Assembly (NCBI GenBank): GCA_038210275.1
Contig: JBBQWV010000004.1
Location: 124,001-188,000, forward strand
DNA length: 64,000 nucleotides
Direction: 5' to 3'
Source: PALSA-1296 sp038210275
Lineage (GTDB): Bacteria > Bacteroidota > Ignavibacteria > Palsa-1295
Of the stretch, positions 32,828-42,294 are shown piece after piece. Within the stretch, counting starts at the first letter, position 1. The number at the start of each line of letters is the position of its first letter. A program made the position numbers and the translations under genes. A model generated the notes under the pieces. The model saw only the letters and a list, made by a program, of their open reading frames with translations. It had not been told where the DNA came from and ran no database searches.

Positions 32828-33871
32828 CTATCGCACAGGGATTGCCTTTGTACGATTTTTTAGAAGCGCTATAACTTCTTTAATGCTGCGTCTCGGGTTC
32901 TGAAGATCAACGAAATGGCGTGCGAGAATATCGTATCGCTTAAACATAAGCAATATCCAGATCATAAGAAAATCTATCCCTGCAAATACAATAGCTCCTT
33001 GACTTTTGTAAAGTTCGCGATGCTCCTGAAACTCGAGAGGCAACTCCGTCCAATGAAGCCGAGCCTTACGATGATGACCAATATGGTATCCGTCATTATA
33101 ACATCTGCGGTTATACCGACAATTTATGAGAGTAATACTGCTTGCGAAGGGATCTTCGGGACGCGATGAATCAATAAACGCATGCTGTGCCCAATTCCCT
33201 GCTATCATTGCAAACCTGCAAAAAATAAATGGCAAGATAAAGACGAAAAGTGTCGCCACCGGATTTATCACACAAAGGAGAGCGACTAAAATAAAGAAGG
33301 TGAGTTCACCTGCAACGATGCGAATAAGTAATTTCCGACGACCTTTTTTTGCCATATAAAAACTCAGCTCAAAAAGAGTCCCGAAAAAGAAGCGAAAAAA
33401 ATATTTCAACCATCCTATAAAACTATCACGTTTGTAAGACATCGTCGAACTGAGATCTGCTTCGAGATTTTCTTCGACATGATGCATTCCGATATGATGT
33501 ACAAAGTATGTTTCGGGCGATTCGCCAAAAAGGGGACCAAGTATCCAAACGATATAGAGATTGAGTATTTGATATTTTTTCCGAAAAAGCGGACGGTGGC
33601 TTGTATTATGAAGAAGAAGAATAAAGCGGTCCATAAAAAGAAAAATATTGAACGGCACATATAATGCAGCAAAATACCACGGAATAGCAACGATATACAG
33701 AAGAACTATGAGTGGCACAATTATTAATGTTGCCTGAACAAGGAAGTACATGAAAGGCAGATCGCGCGGATCGTTAATAAAGCGCATTAAGAGTCTATCC
33801 CCCATAGAATACATTGGTTTCTTCTTATACATGGAATCGGTAATGACGAGGGTATTCGGGATTTCTTTCAT
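32828..33871 (-). CDS. Membrane fatty-acid desaturase
   Basis: A 347-residue integral membrane di-iron desaturase. The three histidine boxes are visible: LLHNTSHRPLF (~residue 87), FVHHIGMHHVEENLEAD (~128), and YNDGYHIGHHRKARLHW (~260), with four membrane helices grouped around the first two boxes and after them. It would introduce a double bond into acyl chains, so it likely tunes membrane fluidity. The box spacing fits the fatty-acid desaturase/alkane hydroxylase superfamily; regiospecificity cannot be told. Gene is single, followed by a two-component system in the same direction but without sign of coupling. Confidence 0.9.
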   Translation of the reverse strand: MKEIPNTLVITDSMYKKKPMYSMGDRLLMRFINDPRDLPFMYFLVQATLIIVPLIVLLYIVAIPWYFAALYVPFNIFLFMDRFILLLHNTSHRPLFRKKYQILNLYIVWILGPLFGESPETYFVHHIGMHHVEENLEADLSSTMSYKRDSFIGWLKYFFRFFFGTLFELSFYMAKKGRRKLLIRIVAGELTFFILVALLCVINPVATLFVFILPFIFCRFAMIAGNWAQHAFIDSSRPEDPFASSITLINCRYNRRCYNDGYHIGHHRKARLHWTELPLEFQEHRELYKSQGAIVFAGIDFLMIWILLMFKRYDILARHFVDLQNPRRSIKEVIALLKNRTKAIPVR

Positions 33872-34010
33872 ATTCTTCTCTATAATTATTTATTGGCAAT
33901 AGAAATAAGTGTACTATTGCCTACAAAAATAATTTACGGGGAAGCTCAATTTGTCACGGAATTATGGGAGGGGAGTCAAAAAAATGTCACCAAGTGAATA
34001 TGAGCCGATC

Positions 34011-34691
34011 TTACTTAACAAACTTATAGCCCGATGTGTGCACGGTAACTAAATGCTTTGGCTCAGAAGGATCGTCTTCGATCTTCTTCCGAATGGAGAG
34101 AATATAATTATCAACAGTTCTGGTAGTAGGGAAAACATCATAGCCCCAAACCTCATCAAGGAGTTTATCGCGTCCTAATACTTCACCTTCATGCTCTATG
34201 AAGAACTTAATAATTTGAAATTCTTTCGCTGAAAGCTTTATCAGATTTTTATTCTTAAACGCTTCCTGCTTTTTGAAATCGAAATGCAGATCGCCGAAGG
34301 ATACTTCTTCTATTCCTTTTTTCAGATCCTGCGTTCTGCGCAAAAGAGCCTTTATTCGAGCTTTGAGTTCTCGGATGCTGAAGGGTTTCGTCATATAATC
34401 ATCAGCACCGATCTCCAGCCCAAGAACTTTATCTATTTCCTCGGATTTGCTTGTCACCATCATCACGAGAGTATTGATTCCCTCTTTCCGAAGTTGGCTG
34501 CATATTTCCATGCCGTCTTTTCCGGGCAATTGGAGATCGAGTAGGATAAGATCAATGCTCGGATTTTTTGCCTGCTTGAATCCGTCAATGCCGTCAGCGG
34601 CAAGCAATACATCGTAGTTATCTTCACTTAGACCGGCTTCCAATGCTTTACGGATTGCCGGGTCATCTTCAATAACAAGAATTTTTTTCAT
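34011..34691 (-). CDS. OmpR/PhoB-family response regulator
   Basis: A 226-residue two-domain regulator. The receiver domain starts KKILVIEDDPAIRKALEAGL (acidic pocket E-D-D), has the phosphoacceptor in DLILLDLQLPGKDG (Asp ~53), the conserved Thr in TLVMMVTSKSE, and Lys in DYMTKPFSIREL. The DNA-binding winged helix is at ~130-225 (IKLSAKEFQIIKFFIEHEGEVL, VDNYILSIRKKIED, VHTSGYKFVK). It overlaps the upstream kinase gene by 4 bp (ATGA) and is clearly cotranscribed and coupled. Target genes are unknown. Confidence 0.95.
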   Translation of the reverse strand: MKKILVIEDDPAIRKALEAGLSEDNYDVLLAADGIDGFKQAKNPSIDLILLDLQLPGKDGMEICSQLRKEGINTLVMMVTSKSEEIDKVLGLEIGADDYMTKPFSIRELKARIKALLRRTQDLKKGIEEVSFGDLHFDFKKQEAFKNKNLIKLSAKEFQIIKFFIEHEGEVLGRDKLLDEVWGYDVFPTTRTVDNYILSIRKKIEDDPSEPKHLVTVHTSGYKFVK

Positions 34692-37135
34692 ACTAAATAT
34701 ATTGGAAAATATAATGCAAAAATACTTCCTTTTCCGATCTCGCTTTTCACTTCCACTTTTCCATTATGTCCGTCCATTGCATGTTTCACGAGAGAAAGTC
34801 CAAGTCCTGCGCCTCCGGCAGATTTCATAACGCTATTATTAATTCGGTAAAATGGCTCGAAGATATATTCTATTTCATTCGCTGCCATTCCATAACCTTC
34901 ATCCTCAACTCTAATTATAGCTTGATTATTTTCAAGCGATGTAGAAAGTATGATCTTCTTTCTATCGGATGGTGAATACTTCATTGCGTTCGTAATGAGA
35001 TTTATTAGCACATCGGAAATCGCATCGGACTCGCCTCGAATTGGAAGTGGGGTAGAATCCAATATAGTTTGAATCTGAAAGCCGTTCGATTGGATTTGAT
35101 AATCAAGAAGGCGTATCACATTTTGTACGATGTCATTCAGATCAATTGATTCCAACCTATAATCTTTCGTACCTTTTTCGATCTTCGCAAAATCAAGAAC
35201 ATTGGTGATCAGCCGTGAAAGTCTATCTGCCTCACCATCAATGATGCTAAGATATTCATTCTTCTTTTCGGAGGAAAGGCTTTCATTATTCTGCATCAGT
35301 TCTGCAAAAAGACGGATAGATGTAAGTGGCGTTTTTAGATCGTGTGAGACGCTTGAGACGAAATAGGATTTTAATTTATTCAGTTCGGAAAGTCTTTCGG
35401 ATTCCGCCTGTTGCAGCAGCAGGGCAAATTCAACCGTGAATCGTTCGAGCGCCAAGCCTGATTGAGTGCTAACTGAATTTAGAAGAGAGACATCTTCCAT
35501 GCTAAATCGCGCACCCGAAAGTTTTTCACCAAGAACGAGGAAGCCAATAATACTGCGGTTTGATGAAAGCATTGGCAGTACTAAAGCCATGCCCCAACGA
35601 CTAAAGACTTGCTCATCAGCAATTTCGAAATTAATGCCCGGTTCTATTTTATCCTGCAGTGCAACAGGGAGATCAAGTCCTGTTTTAAGTGCATTCTTTT
35701 CAAGCGCAATTTTCCTACGTTCAATAATATCAAAATTCTGATGCGATAAAAGTCGCAATTTATCCGAGGGAGATTCGACAACAAAAAAACCAACCTTCTT
35801 TACAGGCAAAATAGTTTGAATTCGCTCTATGATTAAATTTGCCAATGCAACTTTGTTGTTTGCAAATTTAATTTCTTCTAAAATATTTTGTTGTGCTTCA
35901 TGAAAATTGTAGGAAACCCGGAAAAATGTTTCGTCTATTATTCTCTGAATTATTCTTTGAAGTGGTCCGAAAAGCAAGGCAACCATCAGAGCGCTTACGA
36001 CATTTACGACAGACGATGAAGATTCGGAAATATGGATAAGTGATGATAGCCCTGCAACAATTGCCAAATATATAAGAAGCATTGCACCGATCACTAATGC
36101 ATACGCTGAGGTGCGCTTGATTAGGAGATTGACATCGAAGATGCGATACCGTACAAGAGCAATAGCAAAACTTATTGGAGCAATAACTGAAATACTCAGA
36201 ACAATTTCTTCACTGACGAGAGCTTTACCCGTTATGATTTGCGGAATGAGCTGTAGGAAGATATAATCACAGACACCGAAAGCAATGCCGAAGAATATCC
36301 ATCGAAGTTTACGCTGCTCAAATTCTTCTTTAGAAGTTCTGTATGACCGGTAACTAATATATAATCCGGCAAAAAATATCACAGCGAAAAATATTTTTAC
36401 TGCCGTTAAGGCAATATTATAAGGGCCATATTTTTCCAAGTGTATTGAAGGAATCACGGCATTTGCAAATGTAATTCCTATCCAAATAAAAAGGAGAACG
36501 GCAATAAAATAGATGGGTAAAACTCGTATTCTGGAAAAATTAGAATCCGAGAAGACAAGCATAAATCGCACAAAGAAGACCGGCACAAGTATATATGAAG
36601 CGAAGAACAAGAACTCAAGCCCATATCCCAGCCAAGAAGGTGAAATATTATAGTATCCCGTCGTCAATAGTATAAGAGCGGCAATCGTAACACAAAGATT
36701 ATGAAATGCGATGACGGCTTTATCTTTGTTGCGGCGCAATGCAACAAACACCCCAATACAAAAAAACACAAAGCCAGCAAGCGTCTCTACTATTATTGAG
36801 CCTTGAGAATACGAACCTATAAGCGGTGCTCCAACTAACAGTATTTTATCACCTCGCATTATTGCCACTTCAACGATAGTACCTATTGCATGCTCATTAC
36901 ACAAAAACTCCACTTCCCCTTCGGAATGTACGTGTTGCCCTGCAATAGTAAGAATTGTATCCCCCTGCTTTAAGGAATTTCGTGTTTGAGTTGAAGTATT
37001 TTTTACATATATGTCACCATTTTTATTATCGAGTTCTGCCGGGAAAGCAGGCTTTTGGGCAAGGCGATATACCCCTAATCCGCAAATGATGAGGAGAAAA
37101 AGATCAAGGGCAATGATAATTCCTGTTCTGCGCAT
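34688..37135 (-). CDS. Membrane sensor histidine kinase with PDZ-like and GAF-like regions
   Basis: An 815-residue kinase. After one membrane helix (~8-27) a periplasmic PDZ-like domain (~35-105; NSLKQGDTILTIAGQHVHSEG) precedes about seven membrane helices (~110-345). A GAF-like region follows (~430-560), then HisKA with the phosphoacceptor His in VSSVSHDLKTPLTSIRLF (~597) and HATPase_c (N-box LINLITNAMKYS, G1 EDEGYGM, G2 GGAGLGLSLVKH). The 7-helix input with a PDZ domain is an unusual layout. It overlaps the response-regulator start by 4 bp. Signal unknown; a membrane or envelope cue is plausible. Confidence 0.92.
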   Translation of the reverse strand: MRRTGIIIALDLFLLIICGLGVYRLAQKPAFPAELDNKNGDIYVKNTSTQTRNSLKQGDTILTIAGQHVHSEGEVEFLCNEHAIGTIVEVAIMRGDKILLVGAPLIGSYSQGSIIVETLAGFVFFCIGVFVALRRNKDKAVIAFHNLCVTIAALILLTTGYYNISPSWLGYGLEFLFFASYILVPVFFVRFMLVFSDSNFSRIRVLPIYFIAVLLFIWIGITFANAVIPSIHLEKYGPYNIALTAVKIFFAVIFFAGLYISYRSYRTSKEEFEQRKLRWIFFGIAFGVCDYIFLQLIPQIITGKALVSEEIVLSISVIAPISFAIALVRYRIFDVNLLIKRTSAYALVIGAMLLIYLAIVAGLSSLIHISESSSSVVNVVSALMVALLFGPLQRIIQRIIDETFFRVSYNFHEAQQNILEEIKFANNKVALANLIIERIQTILPVKKVGFFVVESPSDKLRLLSHQNFDIIERRKIALEKNALKTGLDLPVALQDKIEPGINFEIADEQVFSRWGMALVLPMLSSNRSIIGFLVLGEKLSGARFSMEDVSLLNSVSTQSGLALERFTVEFALLLQQAESERLSELNKLKSYFVSSVSHDLKTPLTSIRLFAELMQNNESLSSEKKNEYLSIIDGEADRLSRLITNVLDFAKIEKGTKDYRLESIDLNDIVQNVIRLLDYQIQSNGFQIQTILDSTPLPIRGESDAISDVLINLITNAMKYSPSDRKKIILSTSLENNQAIIRVEDEGYGMAANEIEYIFEPFYRINNSVMKSAGGAGLGLSLVKHAMDGHNGKVEVKSEIGKGSIFALYFPIYLV

Positions 37136-37190
37136 AGTAGCTAATGCGCAGAATAATCCGATTTATTGGAAATTAGTTGCGTAGTGTCTT

Positions 37191-39056
37191 TTACCGTATC
37201 CCAAAATACCGTGCTTCGGGATGATGGCAAATAATCGCGGTTGTGGATTGCTCAGGCTCAAGATGATACTCTTCGGTGAGAGTAATATCAATACGCTCGG
37301 GATGAAGCAGGTCGAAAAGTTTGGTTTGGTCTTCCAGATCCGGGCATGCTGGATAGCCAAAAGAATAGCGGGAGCCGCGATAGCCCTGGCTGAAGAGACG
37401 GTGAATATCTTCTGCATCAGCGCTACCTATGCCAAGCTCAGCGCGGATGATTTTATGAAGATACTCTGCAAGCGCCTCGGCAGTTTCGACGGAGAAACCG
37501 TGAAGATAAAGATAATCAACATATTTATTCTCAGCAAAAAGCTTAGCGGTGTATTCACTTGCTTTTCTGCCGACAGTAACAGCGCTCATTCCAACAACAT
37601 CAGGTTTGCCAAGTGCGAACGCTTCTTCTTTTGTCAGGAAAAAACTTGAGATACATAAATGTTTTCCGCCAGGTTGACGAGGAAATGTGAACCGTTTGTA
37701 TTCACTAAGCGTATCAAGAGTAATCTTTGAATTCCATTTACTCTGAAGTTCTGTGGGTGCAATGTCATTCGGCTTCAAGATAATAAGATCATCACCTTCT
37801 GACCAACATGGAAAATATCCATAGACAGCTTGGGGTTTTAAGATATGCTGTTGTTTGCAGAGAAGCATTAATTCATGCAGTTTCGGACGCGCAACTTCTT
37901 CGATCTGCTTATTGTGTTCTTCGACTGTTTTCTTTCCGCGCTTTAATTGCCACTGTCCGCGAAAGAGTGCAACTTCATTAAGGTATTTCCAAACAGAATC
38001 AAGTATAAATTGCTCCTGCACATCCACTCCCCAAAATGGCGGAGTAGGAACATCGGAAAGTCTTGCAATTTCTTCAGAGAGATGGACTCTTTCTCCAGTG
38101 GGACGGACTCTTAGTCCGTCCGTATTGTCCCCGAACGGACTAAGAGTCCGTTCTACTGGACTCGTCAGCCACGGTACATCTCTCTTTGCAAGCACCATCT
38201 TCGATTCTTCGCCGGTCGCATTATCAAGCTCTTCTTCGATCTCACCCAATTCATCTATTTCGGCAAATTCCGAAACAACATCGTTGATCGTACCGGATTT
38301 TAATTTTTCCATAAAGTGAAGACCATCGAATGCATCTTGCGCATACCACAGCGTACCACCATAAAGAGCACGAAGATCTTTTTCGACAAACTTCCGGGTC
38401 AGCGCTGCGCCTCCGAGAACGACGGGAATCTGCAAACCTCTTCCTTGCATCACTTCCAGATTCTCTTTCATGATCGCCGTTGATTTCACGAGCAAACCCG
38501 ACATCCCGATAGCATCGGCTTTCTCGCGAACGAATGCATCGAGCATCGGCTCCAGCGCCATTTTGATGCCAAGATTCACAACGCGATAACCGTTATTGGT
38601 AAGAATTATATCAACCAGATTTTTGCCGATGTCATGCACATCACCTTTCACTGTTGCAAGAACCATCACGCCTTTGGATTGCTCGCCTTCGACTTTTTCC
38701 ATAAAAGGCTCGAGAAATTTCACTGCCGTTTTCATCGTCTCGGCAGATTGCAGTACGAAAGGAAGCTGCATCTCACCGGAGCCGAAAAGCTCGCCGACGA
38801 CCTTCATGCCGCCGAGCAAAATATTATTAATTATTTCGAGAGCGGGATATGATTTCAGACCTTCGGTAAGATCGGAATCCAAGCCGATCTTATCGCCATC
38901 AATAATGCGCTGCTTCAAGCGTTCTTCGACTGCCATGCCTTCGTACGAAGATTTTTCCGTCTTCGTTGATTTCGCATCGGCATAATGCGCCATGAATAGT
39001 ACGAGCGGATCGTACGTACAGTTTAGTTCTTGATTTATATTTGTCTCTTCAGTCAT
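37191..39056 (-). CDS. metH: Methionine synthase MetH, cobalamin-binding and activation half only
   Basis: 621 residues from ATG 39056 (MTEETNINQELNC), with an AGGGA close upstream. It holds the cap domain (LLGGMKVVGELFGSGEMQLP), the B12 domain with the cobalt-ligand motif VKGDVHDIGKNLV and GMSGLLVKS, and the SAM-dependent activation domain (PTPPFWGVD, SRYSFGYPACPDLEDQ). The homocysteine- and folate-binding modules of full MetH (~1200 residues) are absent; only the short linker DPLVLFMAHYAD remains. The missing half must come from another gene if methionine synthesis is intact. A palindromic element encodes about residues 298-321 in the linker. A SAM-II riboswitch is predicted upstream. Confidence 0.9.
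   Translation of the reverse strand: MTEETNINQELNCTYDPLVLFMAHYADAKSTKTEKSSYEGMAVEERLKQRIIDGDKIGLDSDLTEGLKSYPALEIINNILLGGMKVVGELFGSGEMQLPFVLQSAETMKTAVKFLEPFMEKVEGEQSKGVMVLATVKGDVHDIGKNLVDIILTNNGYRVVNLGIKMALEPMLDAFVREKADAIGMSGLLVKSTAIMKENLEVMQGRGLQIPVVLGGAALTRKFVEKDLRALYGGTLWYAQDAFDGLHFMEKLKSGTINDVVSEFAEIDELGEIEEELDNATGEESKMVLAKRDVPWLTSPVERTLSPFGDNTDGLRVRPTGERVHLSEEIARLSDVPTPPFWGVDVQEQFILDSVWKYLNEVALFRGQWQLKRGKKTVEEHNKQIEEVARPKLHELMLLCKQQHILKPQAVYGYFPCWSEGDDLIILKPNDIAPTELQSKWNSKITLDTLSEYKRFTFPRQPGGKHLCISSFFLTKEEAFALGKPDVVGMSAVTVGRKASEYTAKLFAENKYVDYLYLHGFSVETAEALAEYLHKIIRAELGIGSADAEDIHRLFSQGYRGSRYSFGYPACPDLEDQTKLFDLLHPERIDITLTEEYHLEPEQSTTAIICHHPEARYFGIR
38095..38159 (-). repeat. GGACGGACT palindromic element, copy E (inside metH)
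   Basis: CCAGTGGGACGGACT-CTT-AGTCCGTCC, a spacer, then GAACGGACT-AAG-AGTCCGTTCTACTGG; the arms pair both within and with each other. On the coding strand it reads P-V-E-R-T-L-S-P-F-G-D-N-T-D-G-L-R-V-R-P and then T-G. It sits in the linker between the B12 domain and the activation domain and keeps the gene open. Confidence 0.92.
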
Positions 39057-39094
39057 AAAAAATCCCTGACAACATTTTATTATGCGCCAGGGAT
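39057..39094 (-). terminator. Hairpin with T-run just before the metH start (riboswitch expression platform)
   Basis: On the minus strand ATCCCTG (39094-39088) pairs with CAGGGAT (39068-39062), followed by TTTTT directly before ATG 39056. It can work as an intrinsic terminator; the AGGGA that would act as ribosome-binding site lies in the stem, so it could block translation as well. Confidence 0.6.
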
Positions 39095-39118
39095 AGAAAA
39101 ACAAATCTTTCCACAAGA

Positions 39119-39172
39119 CGCTTTAGCTCTTTCTTTAACGTGGCGGCAAGCTGACTTTATCAAAACACCACA
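39119..39172 (-). ncRNA. Predicted SAM-II (SAM_alpha) riboswitch upstream of metH
   Basis: Read on the minus strand, the region has GTGGTGTTTTGAT, CAGCTTGCCGCCACGTTAAA, and GAGCTAAAGCG in order. These match the conserved parts of the SAM-II aptamer as I know it (GGTGATTTG, CTTGCAGCCACGTTAAA, GCTAAAGCG). GTGG and CCAC can form stem P1, and the A-rich and GCTAAAG segment the pseudoknot. It lies ~65 bases before the metH start and a hairpin with a T-run lies between. SAM-II binds S-adenosylmethionine and turns expression off. Confidence 0.75.
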
Positions 39173-39208
39173 CGTGTCCGCCGAGGCGGAATGAGTTGTA
39201 TAAACGGG

Positions 39209-42200
39209 TTATGGAGTGAGAGAGTTCTGTATGATCTTTTGCCCCCCAGCAACTTCCGAGTTTCTTCTTTTTTCTTTTCTACCCTCTATCAAACGAAGGA
39301 AACTTGGGAGAACAATGAGTAAAATCGGAAGCGCAAAGATAAATCCGCCGATCACTGCGATAGCAAGCGGCTGATGAAGCTGCGCCCCGGTACCGATTCC
39401 CAATGCAATCGGGGCAAGTGCAAAAATCGCACCAAGAGCCGTCATAAGTTTTGGACGAAGCCGCGTCGAGATCGCATACACGACTGACTCATCAACCGAA
39501 TGTGTTCTGAGTGCATCACGAAATTGAAGATATGTGAAGATTGCATTCTCGCCGATAATACCAACCATCATTATTAGTCCTGTGTAACTTCCTACATTGA
39601 GCGGTGTCCCCGTGATGAATAAAGCAAGCAGACTACCGGAAATTCCTATCGCAGCCATGCCTAAAATCAGAAGAGCGATCTGAAGATCTTTAAATAAAAA
39701 TAAGATCACAGTAAATACAAGCAATCCAGAGAGTAGGAGGATCATCAGAAGCTCTTGAAAAGATTTTTGCTGCTCGGCATATGCACCGCCGTAGGTGATA
39801 TGATAACCTTGCGGAAGCACAATTGAAGCGCTGATATGTTGTTTAATATCGCTCATCACACTTCCGAGATCGCGCTGGTTAAGACGTGCAGTGATCGCAA
39901 CCATTCCCTGGAGATTTTCTCTTTCGATCTCAGGATCGCCTTCAAGAACGGAAACCGAAGCGACGGACTTCAGGGGAATTAAATTTCCTGAGGCAAAAAT
40001 TTGCGATTGCTCCAATCCTTTCGTTGAAACATAGTTGGCGCGGGGATAGATCAAACGAATCGGAGTTTGCAATTCATGTTCGTATATAGTACCAGTCTGC
40101 ACACCCTGCAAAATACTTTGTAATTGCTGCTGAAAATTATCGGGGCTGATCTTATATTGTGCGAGTTTCTGATAATCCGGCAAAACATTAACTGAAGGAC
40201 CTGAGATCGTTATCCCGCGAAAAACGTCAGCCGTTCCGGGGACTTGCTCGACGATGTGAGAAATAGTATCGGCAAGTTCTGCTAATTTTTTTCGGTCACT
40301 TCCAAAAAGTTTTATCTCGACTGGTTGCACCGAACTCATCAGATCGCCTAACATATCGCCGATAACCTGGCCGAAATCCACTATTAATGCGGGTTGCGAC
40401 GATTCGATCTTTTTGCGAATATCGTCAATTACTTCGCCAGTTGTTTTGGTGCGATCTTTTTTGAGTTCAATAAGGTAATCACCTCTATTCGGCTCGGTAA
40501 TAAAAAAGCCCATCTGTGTTCCGGTCCTTCTGGAATAACTTTGTACTTCCGGAATTTTTACGATCATTTTCTCTACATCGCGAAGCATTCTATCCGTCTC
40601 ATCGAGCGATGTACCAGGAGGCGAAGAGTAATCAAGAACGATAGCGCCCTCATCCATCTCCGGAAGGAATCCTGTTTGAAGTAGCGGCGGAACAAGAATT
40701 ATGACGGCGATACAAAGAGCAGTAAATGCAAAACTGATAATCGGATGATGAATAAAATAATCAACCCAACGCCATTTTTTTGCTTCGTCATTCTTTGATA
40801 TTTTCTTTACCGAATGAGGCTTGGCAATAAATAAATAAATAATAGGAAGAAATATCCACGTAACGAGGAATGAACAAATAAGCGTGATGATCATCGTCGT
40901 TGTCAGCACGGAAAAATATGCTCCTGCAACACCGCTCATAAGTACAAACGGAATAAAAATAACGATAGTACTTAACGACGATCCGATCATTGCCGGCAAA
41001 AGATAAGCAATTGATTGCTGAACGAACGTTGCAGGATCTTCTTCAGGGTGCTCCTCATGAGAACGATGTATTTGTTCGGTAACGACAATTGCATCATCAA
41101 TTATCAGTCCTATAGAGGCGGCAAGCGCACCGAGCGTCATGATATTAAATGTATACCCGACTGCATGAATAACAAGTAATGCAAATGCTATTGTTATCGG
41201 AATCGTAATGAGGATGACAAGACTGGAGCGCAGTGACCTCAAAAAGATAATAGAGATGATGATCGCAAGAAGCAAGCCGACCATGAGGCTATCGCGTACG
41301 CTGCTGATCGAATCATTCACAAAATCAGCTTGAATATAGTATGGTACGAGTTTCATTCCCTTGGGCAATAAACCCGAATTTAATTCTGCTATTTTTTTCT
41401 CTACTTCATCAGTTACTGAGATCAGATTTGCATTTGGCTGCTTTACGATATTGACTAAGACTCCGCTTTTTCCGTTTGAGTTGATACGGACATATTGCTG
41501 TTCCTCATGCACTGAAATTTTTGCAATGTCCCGGAGATATGTCACACGCTTGCTATCATTACGAATGACGAGATTATTAAGATCCTCAAGTGAAGCAATG
41601 CTGGCATCTGTTACGGAAAGATACAGCCTTCGGTAATCTGAGAAATATCCGTTGGCAGTAATAAAATTATTATGCTGCAATACTTGAAAGACGGTATCAA
41701 TATCCAAAGCAAGCATCACTAATTTTCGCTGGTCGGGTTCGATCCAATATTCTTTCTTCTTTCCACCGACGCTGCGCACTGCGGCAACTCCCTGTGATTG
41801 TGAGAGGTACGGGATGATTTGTGTAGTAGCAATCAGATCAAGCTCAATCGGACTTCGCGCGTTATCTTCAATACTATATCCTAAGATCGGAAGAATGGAG
41901 GGATTCATTTTCTCAACAGAGATACCGACACCTGTTGGAAGATCACTCCTGATCTGATTGATCGCTGATTCGATGCGCTGTTTGCTCAGATCAATATCGG
42001 CACTCCAATTCAAGAATGCAGATATTTCGCAACTTCCTCTGCTGGTGATGCTTCGAACTGTGGTAATATCGGGCACTTGCTTGAGCGCCTGCTCAATCGG
42101 TTTCGTCACCGTCACCATCATCTTGCCGATAGGTTGAAGACCGTTATCGGCGATGATTTTTATTTTCGGGAATGTAATTTCCGGAAAAAGTGAGGTTTGC

Positions 42201-42289
42201 ATTTGCGTATATGCAAATACCCCTGCCATTATCAGTATAAATGCTGTAACTGCAAGCGGACTTTTATGACGAACAAAAAAGTTTTCCAC
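39209..42289 (-). CDS. RND efflux transporter (AcrB/CzcA superfamily)
   Basis: A 1026-residue inner-membrane proton-driven efflux pump with the usual two-fold layout of 12 membrane helices and two large periplasmic loops. Start MENFFVRHKSPLAVTAFILIM; porter domains with NGLQPIGKMMVTVTKPIEQALKQ; TM4 with LGALAASIGLIIDDAIVVTEQIHRS carrying the proton-relay Asp pair; second half starting YFIHHPIISFAFTALCIAVII. It is the third gene of a TolC-MFP-RND operon (6 bp after the adaptor). The substrate is not visible; sequence resembles the hydrophobe/solvent branch as much as heavy-metal CzcA, and no metal-binding Met/His motif stands out. Confidence 0.93.
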   Translation of the reverse strand: MENFFVRHKSPLAVTAFILIMAGVFAYTQMQTSLFPEITFPKIKIIADNGLQPIGKMMVTVTKPIEQALKQVPDITTVRSITSRGSCEISAFLNWSADIDLSKQRIESAINQIRSDLPTGVGISVEKMNPSILPILGYSIEDNARSPIELDLIATTQIIPYLSQSQGVAAVRSVGGKKKEYWIEPDQRKLVMLALDIDTVFQVLQHNNFITANGYFSDYRRLYLSVTDASIASLEDLNNLVIRNDSKRVTYLRDIAKISVHEEQQYVRINSNGKSGVLVNIVKQPNANLISVTDEVEKKIAELNSGLLPKGMKLVPYYIQADFVNDSISSVRDSLMVGLLLAIIISIIFLRSLRSSLVILITIPITIAFALLVIHAVGYTFNIMTLGALAASIGLIIDDAIVVTEQIHRSHEEHPEEDPATFVQQSIAYLLPAMIGSSLSTIVIFIPFVLMSGVAGAYFSVLTTTMIITLICSFLVTWIFLPIIYLFIAKPHSVKKISKNDEAKKWRWVDYFIHHPIISFAFTALCIAVIILVPPLLQTGFLPEMDEGAIVLDYSSPPGTSLDETDRMLRDVEKMIVKIPEVQSYSRRTGTQMGFFITEPNRGDYLIELKKDRTKTTGEVIDDIRKKIESSQPALIVDFGQVIGDMLGDLMSSVQPVEIKLFGSDRKKLAELADTISHIVEQVPGTADVFRGITISGPSVNVLPDYQKLAQYKISPDNFQQQLQSILQGVQTGTIYEHELQTPIRLIYPRANYVSTKGLEQSQIFASGNLIPLKSVASVSVLEGDPEIERENLQGMVAITARLNQRDLGSVMSDIKQHISASIVLPQGYHITYGGAYAEQQKSFQELLMILLLSGLLVFTVILFLFKDLQIALLILGMAAIGISGSLLALFITGTPLNVGSYTGLIMMVGIIGENAIFTYLQFRDALRTHSVDESVVYAISTRLRPKLMTALGAIFALAPIALGIGTGAQLHQPLAIAVIGGFIFALPILLIVLPSFLRLIEGRKEKRRNSEVAGGQKIIQNSLTP

Positions 42290-42294
42290 TGCTC

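Noticed and set aside
39057..39116. 20-residue N-terminal extension of MetH
   Set aside because: It covers the hairpin and T-run of the predicted riboswitch; ATG 39056 is better placed.
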